The notes under the pieces: model-generated | Seen by the model: only the letters and a program-made list of their open reading frames with translations | Told to the model about the DNA's origin: nothing | The model's database searches: none | Shown: in pieces, positions 44,821-57,299 of the stretch | Numbering within the stretch: the stretch's first letter is position 1 | Layout: each line of letters opens with the position of its first letter | NCBI GenBank assembly: GCA_963920765.1 | Contig: OY987243.1 | Location: 4,402,001 to 4,466,000, forward strand | DNA: 64,000 nt | Reading direction: 5' to 3' | From: Ulota crispa | Lineage: Eukaryota; Streptophyta; Bryopsida; Orthotrichales; Orthotrichaceae | Program-made: the position numbers and the translations under genes

Positions 44821-46882
44821 GTGTTTTTTTTGGGCAATTTAAGGCCCAATTGCCTTAAAAAAAGAAGGTGGGTTTCAAGCCCATAGAAAAAGAAGGAGAT
44901 CTTTTTTTCAGAAAATGTCAGATTGCAATAATGAAAATTGTATTGCAGTTTAGGTTTCCATAAAATTCTTGTCAAATTGAAAATTGATGTCATCACTTTA
45001 AAATTATTTAAGGTGTTGCCTAATCCAATTCCATGCAATAATTAAATAATGCCAATGATTATTTGGATATTTTCAAAAAAATGTGAATGAATATCTTTTG
45101 TCTACAAAAAAAAATGATGATGCAAAAATCCATGCATAGGGACCACCTTCAACTCCAACCAAAAATAGGATGGAGCCTGCAAGCTACAAACCATTTTCAA
45201 ATTCAAAGAATGCCACACAAGCATTGTTAGGAAAACCAAAAAAAAAACCCTGCGGCAGACTGATAATTTTTACCATGGTTTGTACAGTAAGTTACATAAA
45301 AAGCTGAGAGTTTCAATTCTGCCCCCACATAACTAAACTTACACGTATGTGGAGTGCACAGAGCCTGGTAAGAAGAGCAAGCCAAATTTGCAAAAAGGCG
45401 GGCTGCGACCACTGCAACTCACAAACTCACTAATGCGAAGACCCGAGGCCGCCGCGTCCTGGGCCCGTAGGATGCGGCGATGGGAGTGCATCGATTAGGC
45501 CCCTGATCCCATTGCATCAGCAGCCATGGCGGATCAGCGCAAGCCTCCGATGCGACCATGTTCCCACAACACCTTCCTGGAAATGCCGGCATGAGGACCG
45601 TAGTTTCGATCTGGATCAGGAGCTGACCTGCCTCACCATCTTGGGCATGTACCGTGGCAGCTTAATTGCTCCAGACATACCGATCATCGACGGTGTTGTC
45701 AGCGAGGCGTAGTTTTGCGTCGCACGCCAACCAGAGTCCCCTGGCGATGCAAGTTACCAGCGCTAGCTTCTTGTCGCCCTTGGAGACCCCGCATCAGCCC
45801 TGCGGTACGAAGAATGTACCCGAGGACTTTTGATCGATCCAGTGTAGATCGAGTTTGACGTCCAGCGCGGGAATATCGGCGCAACCTGTGCGACGTGGGT
45901 GCTGGTTGAGTGTTGTACAGGATTTCATGTGAGCAGGAAAGCAACCGAGTCGAGGAAGACGATTGTGGTGTAGATGGTCGTAGTCATTAGAATGGCAGGG
46001 TTCTGAGCGCCCATATTGTGACATTCGAGCTCCCAAATCTCTCGACAACGAAATGTCAGGTGGCCAAAGTCCTAGAAACCAGTCTTTGTATAGATTCGAG
46101 GTTTCAGTCGGGCTATTGTAATCCGCTACATTTCGAGCATGAAGCTGTGAGTTGCTGGTAGGGTGGTTCAGGAACGAATGTCGGTGGCACCGCCAAGTTA
46201 TGTTTTGATTCGTCGTGGTTGCTGACGGGGACTACTGGGAGCCGAGTGGTGTTGGTTGTGGCAGCAGAAGGATTTGTTATCTGATATTGCTTTAGTGTAG
46301 CAGGACAAACGCGGTGTGGCAATGGCGAGTGGTGGCAGTCGTCAATGCTACGGTATGAACTGGTTGCGTGAGATTCGAGATGCCGGGGCTACGGTCACAG
46401 CGTAAGAGACTCCAAGCTGTCGTATAGATGGATTCTCGAGATGGCCTGGTGGACAGGGCGGAGGCGGAATGGAGGAACCAAGTGCAGGAGGTCGCCGATG
46501 CAGAAATCGTTTCTTCGGCTTCTTCTGAGGTAATTTTATTCTGCTGTTCAGTTCACCATGCTTAGCCAATTCAGTCTCGGTGTCAGACTGTGTAACCAAG
46601 ACTACTTGATACTTTGAAGTACACTAGCCCGTCAGTGGGTATTGAACGAAAGACGCTGTTCTCTCTATCAATGGGGTGGGTGATAGTTGCATTTTGATGC
46701 TCACTCGAGTCACTGGTGCTTGCTGCTGCTAATATCGCAATGCTGTTGGTACTAGGGTTTATTCGCCTTAAACCCTAACTTTAAGGTTTACTGAGTTTGC
46801 CAGTCTTTATTCCGATATGATCGTGTCGCACTTCTGTGGGGTCGTTTCTAGCTAGTTTCAGGCGCGGTCCTTAGTGTGGTTT
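44821..46882. other. Gene-free stretch and 5' flank of the RING-CH gene
   Basis: 44,821-45,220 is AT-rich and empty. From about 45,230 the sequence becomes GC-rich up to the RING-CH gene. No frame is recognisable. It may contain promoter and a non-coding first exon; CTTTCGCAG/ATTGG at about 46,895-46,905 could be an acceptor. Confidence 0.4.
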
Positions 46883-49800
46883 ATGGGGTTTATGCTTTCG
46901 CAGATTGGACTCAGTTCAGAGTTTAAGCGACAAGTCCCGGCTGGTCGAGTCGAGGTGAGCAGCACAAAGCTCGGCACGAGCTCCAGCCAGCTGCCTCCTC
47001 TCTCCGCTTCCAAGTCGGGGAAGAGTTCCGTGTCACAAGGGCAAGCTCCTCGTCCGCATTTGCGAGCACGCACTTCACTTGAGAAGAACAAGGTCAATGT
47101 TACTGTGGCTGGATCTCTAAATTTGCCTTCAGGGATTCCTTTGGCACCTTTGGCTGACAAGAGGGCGTCCTCATTGCCTGTGCGGCCATTAAACCCCCAT
47201 TCCTCTGTCATCCATTCAGAGTCCACGAAAGGGCACAGCCATGAATTGACAAGCACCGGTCACTCTGAGCTGGTGAGCCCTTACACTTCAGCCTTTACTT
47301 GGTCTACAATCTAAGGTCACACATGCTGAAGCAGTAAGAATAATTTGTACACCTTGATTGCTGCAAAACCTCGTTTTAATTTGCTTTACCTCATTTGTGG
47401 ACCTTATACTACTAGTTCAAGTAACAAGAAAGAACACGAAGAGGAGTATTGTTTTCAGCTTGTTATCTCACTTGCAGTTGCACACGATGTTGATCCAAAT
47501 ATCCGGTTTGATCATTTCCTCATAGCTGTTGGGATTACTTCATTTTATTAATATGCGTTTGTTTGCCAACAGAGGCTGTTCAAAAATGTTTAATTGTATC
47601 TAATTGTAGCTCGATGAATGCAATGTTCTGCCTTGATTCTAGAGATAGGGAAACTTCAGCTTGGTCTGAAATGTTTATTGCACAACACGGTCAATCATAT
47701 TTAAGCCACGAAGTCTTTCTCCCTCTAGAGTTGAAGTCCTTTACTCATCCCTGATTTTTTCTTTTCTGGTGTCGCAGCCAGTGCAGGAGAAAGCGAGTAT
47801 GATCCGATCGTTCTCCTCACCTGTGACTGCGGACAAGGTGGAGAGTTTTCGCAGGGATGGCAAGGGATACGTGCTGCTTCGATCAGCCAGTCCACTAAAT
47901 AGTCACGCGGTGCTCCCATCTGAAGCTGTGGATGTTAGCAACCCACACATGTCCACAGATTTCGACGTTGAAAAAGGTGAGGATCTTCATGTTTCGGCAA
48001 GGGTGAGGTTTCCCACTTCATGTTACATGTGTAGTATCAACCTATCGAAGGACTTTTATTTCCAGCCCTAGATTGCACAGGCCAAAACAAACAAAAAGCT
48101 TGAGATAACAAGAAATGCACAAATGATGTGTTTCTTTATGTTGCTTTGTTTTGTTTAAACTAGTCAAAGTAACTAGTACGAGTATGATGATGCTCCTGGT
48201 TTTCAGCTACCTCTTTAGAGGGGATCGGTTCACCCATGATGTCGATATGGACTCCAGGATCCACCAAGGATGAAGTAGAAGAAGCCATTCCCGAGGAAGA
48301 AGCTGTGTGCAGAATCTGTATGGATTCGCTTTCAGAGGATTACGGGGAAACGTTGAGGATGGAATGCCACTGCCGTGGTGAGATGGCGCTGGCCCACAAG
48401 GAATGTGCGTTTAAATGGTTTGGTATCAAAGGAGATCGAGTGTGCGACGTGTGTGGCTGTCTTGTTAGCAATATTCCAGTCACGGTGGTTCGTGTTCCTG
48501 CAAACGAGAACAGCAATCTCATCCGAGCTATGGATGTTCAAACTGTAAACAGGCAGGGCTTAACCCTTTTTCCCATTTTTTCCCCTCATTCTAGGGTTCC
48601 TGAAACACGGATTCCTCTTGAAACAAGCTGTTAATTGCAAGTTTGTCCACCTCAAATAGAAACGTGTAAGTCCCATATGTCATGTGCCCTATTATCCTCC
48701 ATATAATTCTTTGTATAATCCTCCATGGACTCTGTAGTGAATTCAATAACCCTATTTGTCAATCTTGATGTGTTACTATCCTTTTAACCACTTTTATTAA
48801 CTCTAGTAGACGTGAATGTTTGAAAATGATGGGCTCTGACATGCTGTAAATACACATCTCATTTTTAGTGGGTACTAAAGCTTTGTACATTTTTGAACCG
48901 TTGCTTAGTCACTGTCCTTTGCGGGTATAGACAACAACTGTTACTGAAACTGTGGCAGTTTGGTGTGATGGTATGCAGAAATACTTTGTGGCAGGATATC
49001 CCTGTTTTATCAATAATCAACATGATTGCGTATTTCTGCTTCATTGAGCAACTGCTGGTACTTGATATATTATTTTCTTCTTTTTCTCGGAGATTATATC
49101 TGAGCTGAACTTACATGATCTGCTGAATTTGGTGTTGAGAGATTTTCTCTGAACTTCCTCATGGTTGCTGTCTCAGGTCAACAAACTGGGTACCAAGGCA
49201 CTGGCCATCTCAATCCCCTTTTCCGTTATAATAGGTCTTCTTGCTTCGATCACAGCTGTTGCCCTTGGTGAGGCTTGGTCCATCCCTACTTGTCCTTTTT
49301 CTTCTATTTTTTTTGTTTTGTCTAGTTTGGTTCAGATGTTGTTTAATGTTTGCCTTGCCTATAGACAGGAGCCAATCATTTTGGCAATTTAGTCTTATAG
49401 CCTCAAGGGTGAGAAAGCATGTTTTAAATGTGGGAAGGTGACATGTGCAGTGAGTAGGTGGTATATCTGGATATACGCTTCCATTCAATTCGCTCTTGTT
49501 TGTTTATTTGGGTACATCTTCTTCTACAAGGTGGGTTGTCTCAAACCTTCAACTGAAGAGAACCAAGTTGTGCTTGATCCTTTTCATTTTTGTTCATTTT
49601 TTTGTTTTTAGCCCATCCCTCCACCACCACTGTGAACATGAATGATGTGACCTTCGTTACACTCTCAGTCATGGACTAGACAACCTGTGAGAACAGGGTG
49701 GCTTGAGAAGTTGCCACATTGTGAAATGAAATCACTACTTAGACAAGGAACTTCACCTCTGCTTTCCATATAGAAAAACGTGCATACTTCACTGCATCTC

Positions 49801-50605
49801 CTTGGTGTTTTCTCTGCAAATCAATGGGTGAAACTCCCAGAGCAAAGAGGTTGTTTTGAATTGTGAAAGAATTAGAAGCAAAGTGACATAGAGTCAATGT
49901 TGGAATCTCACATGACTCGTTTTTCTTTATCTTTTTGGCATTGGAGTGGAGTTGTGATGATCGGCAAACCCTAACCTGGGGAATGCTATACCCATGAGCT
50001 GGGATCCGTGAGCTATGAGCTTGGATTTTTTTGTCAAAATACTATATTTCACCTATAACTGTGTACACAGGGCCCTATAATTGTGCATTTTAAACTTTCT
50101 TCTCTTAAATAACTTCCCGTTTTTTCTTTTGATTTTGAGCTCAAAATTGGTTCCCGCTCACAGAGATCTTATCGTTTTACGCTCACAAAATAGCCTCGTT
50201 TATCCTAACCCAGCTGCTCATGTGTGTGTGTGTGTGTGTGGGTGTGTTTCTCAATGGCAGACTTCGCTGGAGGCCGTGTTAGTGGTACTGCTGGCAGCAT
50301 TTTCAGGGTTCGGGGTGGCCATGACGGGCAATGCGCTGCTGCTGGAGTATGTGCACTGGAAGCAACAGAGGGCACGGAGGGCGCAGGCGTCTGTGGCGGT
50401 GAGCACGGTGGATGTGGAGCCGTCGTTCCGGACGCAGGACGTGAGTGGCGATCTGGGAGCCAACAATTCGCAGTGGTCCCGAGAGCTGGCCACGTCGCAA
50501 GCCACTTCTCGTGATCTCGATATCGGAAGTGAGCCTGCCACAGCACGCGGAAGCGCTCGTAGCCTGGCTGCCTCCGAGAGCCACCACTCCATGCACTGCT
50601 CCTGA
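46883..50605 (+). CDS. RING-CH (RINGv) membrane protein, probable E3 ubiquitin ligase (7 exons, ~513 aa)
   Basis: Exons are 46883-47272, 47778-47976, 48207-48544, 48959-49057, 49177-49267, 49451-49530 and 50261-50605; GT/AG junctions and phases close. The N-terminal half is low-complexity and Ser/Pro-rich. EAVCRIC at about 229-234 opens a full C4HC3 RING-CH domain: C-x2-C, MECHC, AHKEC, then CDVC (about 231-279), which binds two zinc ions and recruits an E2 enzyme. The core MECHCRGEMALAHKECAFKW is nearly identical in style to plant RINGv proteins. Predicted membrane segments follow in exons 4-7: IPVLSIINMIAYFCFIEQLL, ALAISIPFSVIIGLLASITA, YIWIYASIQFALVCLFGYIF and LEAVLVVLLAAFSGFGVAMT. A cytosolic tail (about 70 aa) ends HHSMHCS. 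Partners are unknown. The start codon is tentative: an upstream exon or an earlier ATG may exist. Confidence 0.85.
49976..50195. repeat. Dispersed repeat U, copy 1, in intron 6 of the RING-CH gene
   Basis: It shares CATGAGCTGGGA, ATTTCACCTATAA, GTGTACA.AGG, AATTGTGC.TT, TTTTGAGCTCA.AATTGG and GCTCACA with 53,745-54,010. A (TG) run follows at 50,220-50,240 just before the exon 7 acceptor. Class unknown. Confidence 0.65.
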
Positions 50606-52510
50606 CCCCATGCTCTTTCAAGGTACCAGAGCCACTCTCCTCACTCCCTTTTCTCCCCATTCTCAATCATCTCTTGCAAAGGGATTCTTATGTGCTATGT
50701 TACTCGTTTGTATTCTGTATAAACAAGGTCAGCGCTTTGTTGGTTCTATATATGTGTACAGCCGTTTCTATCACTTTAAGCATTCTTGCAACTATGGAGG
50801 GGAGCGCGTTGGAATGTTTATGTTTATTCTTATCAAAGGAAATTGAAAACCAAGACATTTGAGAAGGGTGCAAGTGTATTTGTTCAACACTGAAACCATT
50901 TGGGTGTCCATTTGTTGCTACTTAACCGTATATGAGCCAGTCAGCGTCTACTGGTTGGACAATGATATTTTTCGAACATTTCCAACAAGTGCTGTATTAA
51001 ACGGGTGAAAAATACACCCAAGTATGGTCAGAAAGCAATTTTTGTGTATGTTTTGACTGTTGGACTAGCTTGATGATTAGGTGCTTCTGTTCAAGGCTAG
51101 AGTTGGAAGAAAGGACAAATTTGCAAACATGAAGATCTTTGTGTCTGGGTTCTTTGTATGTTATGATTCTTTTTTGTCTCCAAAGCTCCAAATCTACATG
51201 CTTTGCCTTTCTAGCCTCTCCTTGGGGTTGAAGGGGAGCATTTTTGAGTCCTTGACAGTGACCTGTATGCGGAACCGTCCCCGGATTCTAATTGCTGAAG
51301 GCGCTTTGTTTTACACGTACAGCTTGACATCACTTGTTCTGACATGTTTTGTTTGTTTTTCCTTGGGGTGTATTTCAGATGAAGTTATGGAAATTGGATG
51401 GATTTTCACGATGCCATTTAAATATTCTGCGGAGGGTTTGAAATATCATCTTCACTCTTGATCAGACTGTGATACTTGGGAGGGTGTCATGGTCTTGTGT
51501 GGGGCTCCAGTAAAAAAGGAAGTACAAAAGAGCCCATATATAGTTTTGCTGTTAACTCAATTCATGCAGGAGCTTGCTATGGTCCTCATTCCTCAAGCTT
51601 CACCTGCCCTCGGAATTGTACCTTGAGTCCTTGACTTGTTCATACTTGGTTGTTGACTGCTGCTACAATTGCAATTAATAACGCAGCCTGGCCTACGGAT
51701 TCTCAGAGCGTGTATATGAAGGTACAAAACCCTGGCTAGATTTTACTTGGAGTGAGCCCCAATTCTGTTGCTACTTCAGAGAGGTACACCTATGAGTATT
51801 GATTATTTTGTTTGGTGGCCATTTTAATTCATTGCTGCTCCATGTGGACCCACTTGCTCTGTAGAAGTGATTAGTAAGTTATCACTGGGAATTACTTCGT
51901 GTGTGAAAGAAATTTTATTGCAACTGCTTCAAGGGGATCCGTTTTCTGTTGTAACTTACCCTGTTTGTGGATTGTGGAGATCCTGGCCATCTTCCAATAG
52001 ATTGGTAATTATAATTCAGTATATCTCTTCAGCTACCGCGTATTGTCAGGGAGATATTGCAAATATTTGCATCATGATGTAACATTTTTTTGAAATTCTT
52101 GCAAGTAGACTCAAATTTTGACTAGTTTTCTTGCCAATTCGTTAGGTTGGCTTTTTGTTGTTTTTGGGTCTTTTTGCACTAATAAAAATGTTGTTTGCGC
52201 AAAGTAAACTTTTTAGAGCCCACACACTAGCGTGGTCAAACTTGTCATTTTTTGACGAGTTAAACCATTTGTGGGTTTTAAAGCTTTGTCTATGGGAACA
52301 GTATTTTTATTAATTCAGCCCATTGTTATCAGAATACCCACGCTTCTAAGAATTTTTTTGCATGTTGGTGAGTGCCTTTTTAATCAACATGTAAGTGGTT
52401 GCTCATAAATGTTTGAGGAGCAGTGACAAATTAGATAGATGTATTCAAAATTGAAGTTTGTTGATGGGCATAAGTGTAATCAAGAAAATGTTTGTAGCAT
52501 ATAAATATAA
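50606..52510 (+). other. 3' flank of the RING-CH gene, GC-intermediate
   Basis: No recognised coding exon. Long weak frames (for example 51,081-51,461) have no family motif. Composition stays gene-like to about 52,080, so a long or spliced 3' UTR is plausible. Confidence 0.35.
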
Positions 52511-52825
52511 GGGAAAATTTCATGGATACCCTCAAGTTTGGAATATTTTCATACCTGGTTTTTCAGAAATTACACAAATATCTTTGGATCAAAATTTGTA
52601 GGCATTTATTTGTTGTGCTTGTACTTTCTTTGTGACCATTGTCGAAGAAGAGAATGTAATGAAACAAAAAAGAAGGAACATGTGCACAAAGGAAGAAGGG
52701 AAGTGTCATGCACAACAAAATAAACACCTAAATTTTTGGTCTAAGGGAATTTGTGTAATTTTTGAAAAAGCAGGGATGTTTGTGTACATATTGCAAACTT
52801 TAGAGGTATCTATGAAATTTTCTCC
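52511..52825. mobile_element. MITE family R, copy 2 (about 315 bp)
   Basis: Left GGGAAAATTTCATGGATACC and inverted right GGAGAAAATTTCATAGATAC. It shares the palindromic core (TTGTTGTGC...GCACAACAAAA) with 27,741-28,052. The flanking repeat has decayed. Confidence 0.75.
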
Positions 52826-52846
52826 AACTATGATTCAAGCATGAGC

Positions 52847-53606
52847 TTAACCCCTAAGTGCCCATGCCATTCTCACCAAAATCAAGGGTTTGGGAGACCT
52901 ACCACTTTGATGCTTTAAGTTCTCAATCAATCATATGATCCACAAAAAGTGACCATTGAATATAGTGGAACACTAACTTGGAAAATGGCATGCAAAATTT
53001 GGGAACAATTCACCACAGGAGACGGGAGATTATAACATTTGATCAAACATGTGATGACAAAATCTCATTTTTTGGTAGGTAGTTGCTATCTGGTGATTCT
53101 TACAAAATTCTATAAGCCTTGATTCATCTCATTTTTTTTTGAGTAGCAAGATTATATGTGAATGAACACACCTGTAAATTATTGAAGCTTGTACTTCTTT
53201 TCATATTAAGTTTTAGGGCTTCAAACTACTACTGCACAAAAAACAATGACACGCACAATTTGTGAGGGTTACCAAAGTAAGAGTCTAGGATATGTTTGAA
53301 TTGTTGCCAACATATTTCTTGCTACCACAAAGCACACACAAGGAAGTTTGCAAAGGATATTAACTGATTGCAGTTTGTAAAACGTTGCTTGCCACCACGC
53401 CATGTTTGGTATTTCACCTAATCAAATCTTTGGTAGCACTTGTACAACATTTGGCTTTCCTTGCCATTACTCCATTGGCATAGACCTCTTGATTGCCCTC
53501 ATAATTGTAGCTTATAGCAAGATCAAAAAAATAAATCCAACACCTCAAACAAGCCTTTGAATTCATGCAAGGACACTTTTGATCCGCTAGGGTGTTTAGG
53601 GGTTAA
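52847..53606. mobile_element. TTAA-flanked element, family D copy 2 (about 760 bp)
   Basis: Left TTAACCCCTAAGTGCCCATG and inverted right TTAACCCCTAAACACCCTAG. This is the uninterrupted homologue of 41,049-42,682, in opposite orientation. Its right tip is tandemly duplicated. Confidence 0.8.
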
Positions 53607-53666
53607 TCCAAGCTACCTTAAAAGATCCTCTAGGGTGTTTAGGGGTTAATCCAAGCTACCTTAAAA
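53581..53666. repeat. 43-bp tandem duplication across an element junction
   Basis: The unit starting GATCC.CTAGGGTGTTTAGG runs 53,581-53,623 and repeats at 53,624-53,666 with one mismatch. It contains the right tip of the family D element, the TTAA, and the left tip of the next element (TCCAAGCTACCTTAAAA). Confidence 0.9.
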
Positions 53667-54398
53667 GTGGTAATCAATAAATATTTACCACTTTCACCAC
53701 TTTTAAGCTTGGCGGTTTACCACTCTTAAGTCTTTGGATGATAATGGGTAATGCTAAATCATGAGCTGAATTACATGAGCTGGGAGCCATGAGCCTTGAT
53801 TTTTAACCAAAATGTTAAATTTCACCTATAAACGTGTACATAGGTCATTGCAATTGTGCTTTATAAATATCCATCTTTTGAAAAAATTACTATTTTAAAG
53901 TTTTTCCATTAATTTTGAGCTCACAATTGGTGTTAGCTCACAAAATCTTGGCTCACCACTCATGGGCTCATTGATTTATGCTCATCAAATAGAGTTGTTC
54001 GGATGGATACACCACTTGTGTATGGGGTTCACCGCTTCTTTGCAGCCACTAAACTACATTTGAGGCTGGTTGGAAGCTTGTCAATTAGTAATCTCAATCT
54101 TGCTTGATTGGAAGTGAGGTATTGCCACACTATTCTCAAATACTACATTTGTGGAGTTTGATTTTTCCATTTCTGGATTGGAGAAAGACAAATATTGCAA
54201 GTCCATCACCAATTTGTTTTTGAAAGGGGATTTGCAATCAAAAATATTTACACTTTTGAATCGAATAAGTTTGTGGACACCAATATAAATGATAAAATGA
54301 TTAAAAGAGGTTATAAACACTTTTAACTCTTACCAATTACCGGTACCACTTTTAAGCTAAAAGTGGATTTACCACTGTTAAGGTGGGCTGGGTTAATC
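53646..54398. mobile_element. Second TTAA-flanked element type (H), about 750 bp
   Basis: Left TTAATCCAAGCTACCTTAAA and inverted right TTAACCCAGCCCACCTTAAC, both then AGTGGTAA. TTAA borders are at 53,646-53,649 and 54,395-54,398; the left TTAA is also the right border of the family D element. Dispersed repeat U (53,745-54,010) lies inside. Inner inverted motifs CCACTTTTAAGCTTGG and CCACTTTTAAGCTAAAAG. Non-coding. Confidence 0.65.
53745..54010. repeat. Dispersed repeat U, copy 2
   Basis: Shares with 49,976-50,195 the blocks listed there, for example TTTTGAGCTCACAATTGGTG. Probably inserted in element H. Confidence 0.6.
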
Positions 54399-54528
54399 CC
54401 TCATTGCAATGGGTATCTCAAAATGATGGAATAGGGGGCATATTTTGCCATTTGCTATTGTGAGGGGCTAAATGGATATAGACTTAGATAATGATTATAT
54501 TGTTGTAAAGTTGTCACTTGTGTTAACT

Positions 54529-54944
54529 TAAGGGAATTGAAATTGACACTCCTTGGGTTTGATATATGCACACCTCGGGTAGATTTTAGATTTTTACCAT
54601 TGAAAAGCTGAATTTGAAATTTTTGAATTTAGATTTGGACTCACAGACCTTGATTTTGTTTAAAACTATGAAAGAGAGTATAATTGAACAACACCCAATG
54701 AAAAGGCTTATCTAGAGGACTAATTATTACTTTTATTTTTGTTTGTAAAAAAAAGCTAAGCTTTTTCATTGGGTGTTGTCCAATTATAACCACCTTTTTT
54801 ATTTTAGACTAAATCAAGGTCTCTAAGTCCAAATTTGAATTCAAAATTTTCAAATTTAACTTTTCAATGGTAAAAATCTAAAATCTACCCGGGGGTGTGC
54901 ATATATCAAACCCAGGGAGTGTCAATTTCAATTCCTATGCCCTT
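54529..54944. mobile_element. Near-palindromic element, family P copy 3
   Basis: Left AAGGGAATTGAAATTGACAC and inverted right AAGGGCATAGGAATTGAAAT; TTTGATATATGCACACC occurs at both ends. The inner arm AAAGCTGAATTTGAAATTTT pairs with its inverted partner at about 54,838-54,860. The best-preserved copy of the family. Confidence 0.75.
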
Positions 54945-55799
54945 TCATTATCCAATATAGTTACCAACTGTATGTGTTATCCTTGTTCTTGTTCTTATAC
55001 CACTCATTGTCTTGAGTATTTTGATTTGGTTTTCACTTTGAAAAAGGTTTTCTTGATTGGGTTCGTATGAGGTGCATTAATATCAAGTCAACTTAAAACT
55101 TAAACTTATTTTGGTTATACTAGTGTTTTGTCTTGAACTTTGATGGACAATACACACCAGTCGTTTTTGAGTTTTAAGTGTGAATAGGTGAGAATTAACA
55201 TTTTTGGTCCATGTATACAAGCATATTTTGTGACATGATATTTACTTTTGATAACAATTGGCAATATTAATTTTTTTTCAAGGATTGATTTAGATTTCTT
55301 GACTCTTTCTTCAAAAACTCATAAGAATCTCAAATCTTCCCAAGATCTAATGCTGGATAGAGCGCAATTTTCTTGCCAAGCCTATTTCGAATAAACAATC
55401 ACACTGAACAGTGTTTTTGATTGTGAATTAAAAAACATTGAAAAGATCAATCAACCCAAACTAGGTTGAATTGCAACATATGCATGTAAGATTTGATAAA
55501 ACAAAATTGAATTCTAAATAATAAATTCTTCAAAATAATTTGGTGTTGGCAACATTCTACAAGCATAGCTGCTACACATTTAGATGACATTCAAAATATC
55601 AAATACTTCTAGAACAATAGCAATTGATATAAATTGAAATCCTCATTTGCTGTATCATATTCTTTTGTATGCTCAATCTTACCAACATACAAGAGAAATA
55701 GTTACTTCATCTTTGTTTTTTCAAACAATGTCAGATGCTGAGTTTAGCTTTGAAGGTTTGATTGGGCCAAAATTGTGCATCATGGATAAGCTAAGTTAT
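54945..55799. other. Gene-free AT-rich stretch
   Basis: Nothing supported seen. Confidence 0.4.
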
Positions 55800-56071
55800 C
55801 ATTACATGGGATTTGGACCCAAAAATGGGCCCCTTCCTCCAAAACTATAGGAATTTTGGGAACATTTCCACAACACTTCCACATAAACAATTTGCACCAG
55901 TATGATATGGTATTAGTGCAACCACGTCAAACATTATTATTTAATTATTATTTTGGAAAAAAAATTAAACTTGTTTTTTTACTTTTTATATTATTATTTT
56001 TTGACAACTAGCAGTGGCATTGGGAACATCCAAACTCACAGCCCTTTCTTGGGTCCAAATCCCTTGTAATG
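55800..56071. mobile_element. Inverted-repeat element family S, copy 2 (272 bp)
   Basis: CATTACATGGGATTTGGACC at the left equals the inverted right end CATTACAAGGGATTTGGACC with one change. It lacks the insert seen in the 28,696 copy. Confidence 0.7.
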
Positions 56072-56370
56072 AATTGAAAAACCAAGAGGTTAAGACTATA
56101 TTGCGATAACTTTGTTAGTATTTTTCCATTAGGGGCAATGCATAGAACACAAAAGTTTTGTAGACATTCTGTAATTTGTTAAGAGCTTTAATAATGTAAA
56201 AAATGATGATGCAAATTGGGCTTGTTCCTATTGCGCTATCTTGGAATGTCCTGTATACATGATCAAGTATGTGTAGCGCTCAATTTCAAAATAAAAAGGT
56301 ATCCGTCAAGATGCAAAGCATCTGAAGCTTTTTGCATTGTATTGATAATTTCTACATCATTTTCTTGGTG

Positions 56371-57299
56371 TTAAACCCTAAAGCATTGAACACCTTTTTT
56401 TGGCAACATAGCAATTTTGGGCAGCTCAATACCAATGGAATTTTCATTTCTTTTCATTGAAATTTTCATACATGTTGTGTCCAAAGAGTAGTTTTAAGGC
56501 CCAACAAACTTCATAACTTTTGACTTCATGGTTCAAAAGTTATTGCATGATATGTAGTTCTCTTTGCTTGGCAGGCAGCCAAAAAACTTCTTTAAAAATT
56601 ACAATTTTTGAAATTTGTTTTTTGAAATTAGTTCTTTAGATTTACATATATTTGGGAAGCTTTGAATCATTCCATTTTGATCAATGAGATGAAAGTTGTG
56701 AGGAGATTTTGTTTGCGGGCAGTTATGGTTTCTCTACTCTAAAACAAACTTTGAAGTCCATTCATTTACTCAATTTTCAATATTTTAGAAAAAAAACAAA
56801 ACCAAAAGATGTAGATTATTTATCACAACATGACAACCATTAGGATTGGAATTTTTCATTTCCATTATTAAGTTTTTAACAATTTAGTGGTTTGAACCAT
56901 TATTTACTTCTTTTTACTTACTATTGTCTTTCCATGTATTTTTACAATTCCAAATGATTTGAATTTTTTGAATGTGTATCCAACATGCTTTGAAGAACAA
57001 ATCCAGAAAATTACAACCATTTTGGAGTTTATTTCATACAAACATGACCTTATGAAGTGTAGTTGCCCAGACTCTTACAAAGACAAAAAATGACTTTTTG
57101 TCAATTCAAATTCAAATATCTAACAATCTACATGGTAAAAACTCTTGAATTTTTTTGACATCTTTTGATACTAGTGTAGTACAAGATTTTGCGGTTTCAT
57201 TTGTCAGAAAAAAAAAACTTTAAAATTTGATACTTGTATTAGAAATGGCAATTTTGAAATAATTATGGTGAAAATTTAAGCTTAGTGCTTTGGGGTTAA
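56371..57299. mobile_element. TTAA-flanked element, family C copy 2 (929 bp)
   Basis: Left TTAAACCCTAAAGCATTGAA and right tip GCTTTGGGGTTAA. In reverse orientation it matches 40,118-41,050 across several hundred bases. Non-coding. Confidence 0.75.

Noticed and set aside
51081..51461. 126-codon plus-strand ORF after the RING-CH gene
   Set aside because: No family motif and composition like the flanks. It is more likely 3' UTR or intergenic sequence.
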